Shown: positions 14,037 through 17,363 of the stretch, piece by piece
How positions within the stretch are numbered: the first letter of the stretch is position 1
Layout: each line of letters starts with the position of its first letter
Assembly (NCBI GenBank): GCA_038825775.1
Contig: JAWBOW010000016.1
Coordinates: 1-17,363 of the forward strand
Length of the DNA stretch: 17,363 bases
DNA from: JAWBOW01 sp038825775
Lineage (GTDB): Archaea; Nanobdellota; Nanobdellia; Woesearchaeales; WAPY01
Reading direction: 5' to 3'
Made by a program: the position numbers and the translations under genes
Notes under the pieces: model-generated
What the model saw: the letters and a program-made list of their open reading frames with translations, nothing else
What the model was told of the DNA's origin: nothing
Database searches by the model: none

Positions 14037-17000
14037 AACTAATTGTTATTGTTGGTTTTGGAAGTCCTGTATAGATTGCAAAGACCTTTCCATTAATAAA
14101 TTCGTCTTTAACTTTCACTCCATTATAAGTTGCATCAACAACGAATAATCCTGCGCTAGATCTTAAATTTCTAACTTCTAAATCTGTATTCTTTTCTAAA
14201 ACTAAATTATAAGTATAAATTCCATCTTCTACTCCTAATAAAGTTAGGTCTTTCCAATAGGTGCTGTTTCCTTCCTTATTCAAGTAAACACTAACTTTGT
14301 TTATACTCAAACCAGGAACTGTTTTTAAATTAACATTATAACTTCCCCAACTAACTATTGGAGTCCCATCTTGTTGGTAATAAGGTGTTTCTATGGAAAT
14401 GTTAATAAGTTTGTCTTTAACATATTCTATTCTAAAAGAGTTTGGTTGGAATAATATTTCATTTCCTGATAAATCATAACATTTGAAAACAATATTATAG
14501 CTTGTTTCTGAGATTCTACTAAATGCTGCTTGGAATGAACTGCTGTAAGTTCCAAATGTGGTATTAACCAAATAATCATTTATATCAGGGCTTAACTCAT
14601 AAGTGCATATTGCTGCTCTTGAAGTTGTTGCTAAAATCCACAAATCAAATGTTTCATCCTCATTTGGTGCAAAACCATATGTAAGGGAAAATTCAAATGG
14701 ATAAGCAATTACAAACATTTTTATATCTTTTATTGGTGCTATATTATAATTTTGATCTGTTGCTTTATATCTAAAATAATAAATATTGTTACCATTTGCT
14801 TCTATAAAGTCTTTCTCATCAACTTTTGGCTTGAAAACAACATTTCTGTTTTGATTAATGTTTAAAGGTTTATTAGGACAACAAGTGTTTTGAGTGTCAA
14901 AACAATAAAGGAATGAAATTATAGGCTCATTGCTATTAAACACAATTTCATCAGAATCCTTGCTTATAACTAAAGAAGCAAGTGGTTGTTGAAGAGTTAT
15001 GCTAAATATTGGTGGTTGTGTATCATTAATGCATCTTTCATAAAACAAACCTTCTTTACCAGCACAATCAGGCATATTATCATAATTTCCATCTTTAAAA
15101 CAAGAATTAGTTGTTTCATTCCATCTACAAATTCCTAAATTACAAGCATCATTGCTGAATTCATAACCACAAGCTTCTTGTGTTAAAGAATTACCCTCGC
15201 AACTAAACTTATCAGCAAAATCTTCACACCTGACTCCTTCACAATTAACGCATAAAGAGTCCTTGTTTTTATAACAATTACCTAATAATGAACAATCTTC
15301 TGAACTGCAATGCATGAACAATTGATTACAAACATCACACTTGCTTTCTTTTTCAACCTCTTCTCTTGGATAACAAATTCCTTTGTTTAGTTCAAGATTA
15401 GTGTATTTCCAAGTGCAGTTTAAATTACAATTGTTATTCTCACAAGCAAATTTAGAGTTAAAATCATAACATGTTTTCATTTGACCATTATCCAAATTTA
15501 TACAATCAAAACAAGCATCAACATTTGTTGTTGAATAATCATAAACACAAAAGTCCTGCAAACAAGCTGGAACATTAAAGAAAAGCCCTAATGGTAATCC
15601 CTTTATCAGACAATTGGAAGGTGATTTACAATCTGTTTTTTTATTTCTTAAAACTACACAAACTTGATTAAATTGTTCGCAATTTGTTTCTGTTCCTGCA
15701 TTTTGAGCATTACTAACAACTTCTGAAATCTTATTGTTTTGGTCGCAAGTTCTCCTGTGATTAGCATTAATCTTTTTACTTCCAGTTTCTGGATTAAAAC
15801 AGAATTCTTGCCCTTCAAAAACATTCTCACAAACAGAATCTCCAGTTGTTATCTCAGCATATAAAATATTACTTGAACTTCCACCCTTAAACAATATGTG
15901 TATTGAATAATTATAACTTGTTTCCCAAGAAGTTTCTTGGTCTATAAACTCACGAGCATTGCTAGGAATTAATTTACTAGCAGTCCAATCATTTCTTTTA
16001 ATAACAAAACTAGAAATTATATCATCACAACCAAGTTGATTTAAAGTCCAACTTAATTTTACAAAGGGTTTTCCTTTAACATGTTCTGCTGAAAAAGAGG
16101 TAAGATTAAGGGATTCTGGAGTGCAGTGTTGTTCTCCTGGCTTTAAAAGAGTAAAATTAACCTCACTACTGTTTATTAATTTAATATTTTTTTGTTGCAT
16201 GTTATAACCAAAAGCAACTGCTATTAAAGAATAATCTCCAGGCATTAAATCCTTTATTTCGTAATATCCTGTTCTATCAGAAAGAGGACTTAATCTCTGA
16301 TAAAGCTCTGATTTAACAATTACTCTTGCATCTTTTATTCCCTTACCAGAAGAATCTTTAATATAACCGCTAATATTTCCAATAGCAGAGCCGCAAGGTG
16401 CTGGTGAATAATAAGCATCATCATCATTGTTTCCACAACAGTAACCTGTATCTGTTGAAGTGTTATAAGGATTCTCACCAGGTTTTTCACCGGATATTTT
16501 ACCGCACCAACATAAGGGGTATTGTTTATTTGAAGCTGAGCTGTTTATTTGAACGCCTAGTTGGCAATGGAAAATTTTGCAACTACCCAAACACCCAATA
16601 GGAGTATAGGGCCGACAAGATGAATCTAAAGATTGATCTCTCTTATCCTCTTCACATTGTTCTTCAAAATAACAACAATTACGAGTTTCTCCTGAAACTT
16701 CAGATTCTATCTTTCCTAAATCACACTTTCCAGTTGATTTGTCACATGCATAAGGATAACAATTTTTGCATAAATTACAATTCGGAACTAATTTTCCAGT
16801 ATTTTTATCACAATAAAAAATAGTTCCTTCTACACATTGGTCTCCTTCATAATTTTCAGTACAATTTTCAGTTATGCTTTGTTCTGAAATACAAATACCC
16901 CAAGAGTTTTTTGTTTGGCTACAAGAGTCTTTTTCTATGTTTGGTAAAAAATTTCCACCATTGTATTGACACCAAGCCTGTGTTGAATAAGAACATTCTC

Positions 17001-17253
17001 TACCAGTCTCTAATTCTTTAACACAACAACCTTCTAAACTTAAAAAAGTTATTTCTTCACAAGGTTGAGGAAAAAAAGTGTGACCAAGACCAGAACATAT
17101 TTGTTCTAGTCTATTCTCAATTATAGAATAATCGTCATTGACACAACAACCAATATCTTCTTGAACACCCATAACTGAAAAACCAATTTTAAAACTAAAT
17201 AATAATACCAAAAAAGTTATAGAAATCATTAAAAGCTGTTTGCTTGCTTTCAT
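14035..17253 (-). CDS. Giant secreted cysteine-rich protein with carboxypeptidase-regulatory-like and fibronectin III-like domains
   Basis: 1072 residues with an N-terminal signal peptide (hydrophobic about 7-26) and no C-terminal membrane helix. I count about 68 cysteines, 30 of them in the first 300 residues. A carboxypeptidase regulatory-like domain (about 289-368; GYIKDSSGKGIKDARVIV, then GYYEIKDLMPGDYSL) is followed by a fibronectin III-like domain (about 375-470). A second cysteine-rich region (about 470-765) includes a duplicated module with C-x-DF-x-x-KF-x-CE, and Ig-like modules run to the C-terminus, ending at ITIS. The protein should be exported and stabilised by disulfides; no enzyme motif is seen. 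GAGG lies 7 nt before the ATG and a TATA box further up, so this gene opens the minus-strand surface locus. Its partner is probably the 1103-aa membrane protein read just after it. Confidence 0.85.
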   Translation of the reverse strand: MKASKQLLMISITFLVLLFSFKIGFSVMGVQEDIGCCVNDDYSIIENRLEQICSGLGHTFFPQPCEEITFLSLEGCCVKELETGRECSYSTQAWCQYNGGNFLPNIEKDSCSQTKNSWGICISEQSITENCTENYEGDQCVEGTIFYCDKNTGKLVPNCNLCKNCYPYACDKSTGKCDLGKIESEVSGETRNCCYFEEQCEEDKRDQSLDSSCRPYTPIGCLGSCKIFHCQLGVQINSSASNKQYPLCWCGKISGEKPGENPYNTSTDTGYCCGNNDDDAYYSPAPCGSAIGNISGYIKDSSGKGIKDARVIVKSELYQRLSPLSDRTGYYEIKDLMPGDYSLIAVAFGYNMQQKNIKLINSSEVNFTLLKPGEQHCTPESLNLTSFSAEHVKGKPFVKLSWTLNQLGCDDIISSFVIKRNDWTASKLIPSNAREFIDQETSWETSYNYSIHILFKGGSSSNILYAEITTGDSVCENVFEGQEFCFNPETGSKKINANHRRTCDQNNKISEVVSNAQNAGTETNCEQFNQVCVVLRNKKTDCKSPSNCLIKGLPLGLFFNVPACLQDFCVYDYSTTNVDACFDCINLDNGQMKTCYDFNSKFACENNNCNLNCTWKYTNLELNKGICYPREEVEKESKCDVCNQLFMHCSSEDCSLLGNCYKNKDSLCVNCEGVRCEDFADKFSCEGNSLTQEACGYEFSNDACNLGICRWNETTNSCFKDGNYDNMPDCAGKEGLFYERCINDTQPPIFSITLQQPLASLVISKDSDEIVFNSNEPIISFLYCFDTQNTCCPNKPLNINQNRNVVFKPKVDEKDFIEANGNNIYYFRYKATDQNYNIAPIKDIKMFVIAYPFEFSLTYGFAPNEDETFDLWILATTSRAAICTYELSPDINDYLVNTTFGTYSSSFQAAFSRISETSYNIVFKCYDLSGNEILFQPNSFRIEYVKDKLINISIETPYYQQDGTPIVSWGSYNVNLKTVPGLSINKVSVYLNKEGNSTYWKDLTLLGVEDGIYTYNLVLEKNTDLEVRNLRSSAGLFVVDATYNGVKVKDEFINGKVFAIYTGLPKPTITIS
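15189..15480 (-). repeat. Duplicated cysteine module in the 1072-aa protein
   Basis: Two copies of a cysteine module about 80 residues apart: TCYDFNSKFACENN (near residue 592) and RCEDFADKFSCEGN (near residue 674). Each is followed by further cysteines and a G-I-C with aromatic and N-linked-site residues (TW..., RWNETT). Likeness is at protein level only. Confidence 0.6.
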
Positions 17254-17261
17254 ATTATCAA

Positions 17262-17266
17262 CCTCT
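17262..17266 (-). promoter_or_regulatory. Shine-Dalgarno of the 1072-aa gene
   Basis: Minus-strand AGAGG (continuing TTGAT), 7 nt or so before the ATG at 17253. It supports the chosen start and a mRNA with a leader, unlike the housekeeping genes. Confidence 0.65.
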
Positions 17267-17292
17267 TTTTATTTTTTTATTAAAGTTAATGC

Positions 17293-17302
17293 TTATTTAT
17301 AA
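17293..17302 (-). promoter_or_regulatory. TATA box opening the surface locus
   Basis: Minus-strand TTATAAATAA centred about 44 nt before the ATG at 17253. With the usual 25-27 nt spacing it gives a 5' leader of about 18 nt, just enough for the Shine-Dalgarno. No other gene is visible between here and the right edge. Confidence 0.5.
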
Positions 17303-17363
17303 GTTTTATTAGTAAAAACAAATAATAAAGATATTTAAATTTTTCTGTTTTTCTAATTTAAAT

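Noticed and set aside
16398..16823. Two plus-strand open frames opposite the start of the 1072-aa gene
   Set aside because: They are short, with no ribosome site or domain, and lie opposite a clearly coding Cys-rich region.
1..17363. CRISPR array, insertion sequence, integrase or attachment site
   Set aside because: No regularly spaced direct repeats, terminal inverted repeats or recombinase motifs were seen; the tRNA gene is intact with no partial copy of its 3' end noticed elsewhere in the window.

Overview
The window looks like part of the genome of a small, AT-rich archaeon, most likely a DPANN-type lineage of the Woesearchaeota/Pacearchaeota kind. That placement is an inference. It rests on archaeal information-processing genes (replication factor C large subunit, RNase P protein 4, archaeal/eukaryotic-type glycyl-tRNA synthetase), a tRNA gene without an encoded CCA, TATA boxes about 25-29 nt before start codons, very low GC, and very large cysteine-rich surface proteins next to pilin-like proteins. 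No mobile element, CRISPR array, rRNA gene or recombinase was seen.

Layout. A plus-strand GT4-family glycosyltransferase, cut by the left edge (1-822), converges on everything else, which is on the minus strand. Read in the direction of transcription from right to left, the minus strand starts with a surface locus (17253 down to 7881). It holds a secreted protein of 1072 aa with about 68 cysteines, and a 1103-aa bitopic protein whose start follows that gene's stop by 9 nt. Five smaller proteins follow (355, 162, 170, 86 and 42 aa), each with a charged N-terminus followed directly by one hydrophobic helix, as in archaeal class III (type IV pilin-like) signal peptides. The 42-aa gene (7881-8009) is too short for most gene callers and resembles the N-terminus of the 86-aa protein.

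Beyond that comes a housekeeping block: rnp4 (RNase P protein 4), rfcL, the glycyl-tRNA synthetase gene, tRNA-Phe(GAA) and smc. Each protein gene here has its own TATA-like box centred 25-29 nt before the start codon and no Shine-Dalgarno sequence, so these genes look leaderless. Oligo-T terminators can be seen between rnp4 and rfcL and after rfcL. In contrast, both giant surface genes and the 86-aa pilin-like gene have good GGAG/GAGG ribosome-binding sites.

Working model (inference). The surface locus may encode a multi-component cell-surface assembly. A disulfide-rich secreted protein and a calcium-binding, disulfide-rich membrane-anchored partner with a roughly 200-residue charged cytoplasmic tail would work with a set of pilin-like subunits. 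No assembly ATPase, TadC-like platform protein or prepilin peptidase is in this window, so that machinery would have to be encoded elsewhere. The housekeeping genes cover chromosome organisation, clamp loading, tRNA maturation and glycine charging and appear unrelated to the surface locus. No gap longer than 300 bases lacks a gene; the longest protein-free gap is 4323-4546, which holds the tRNA.
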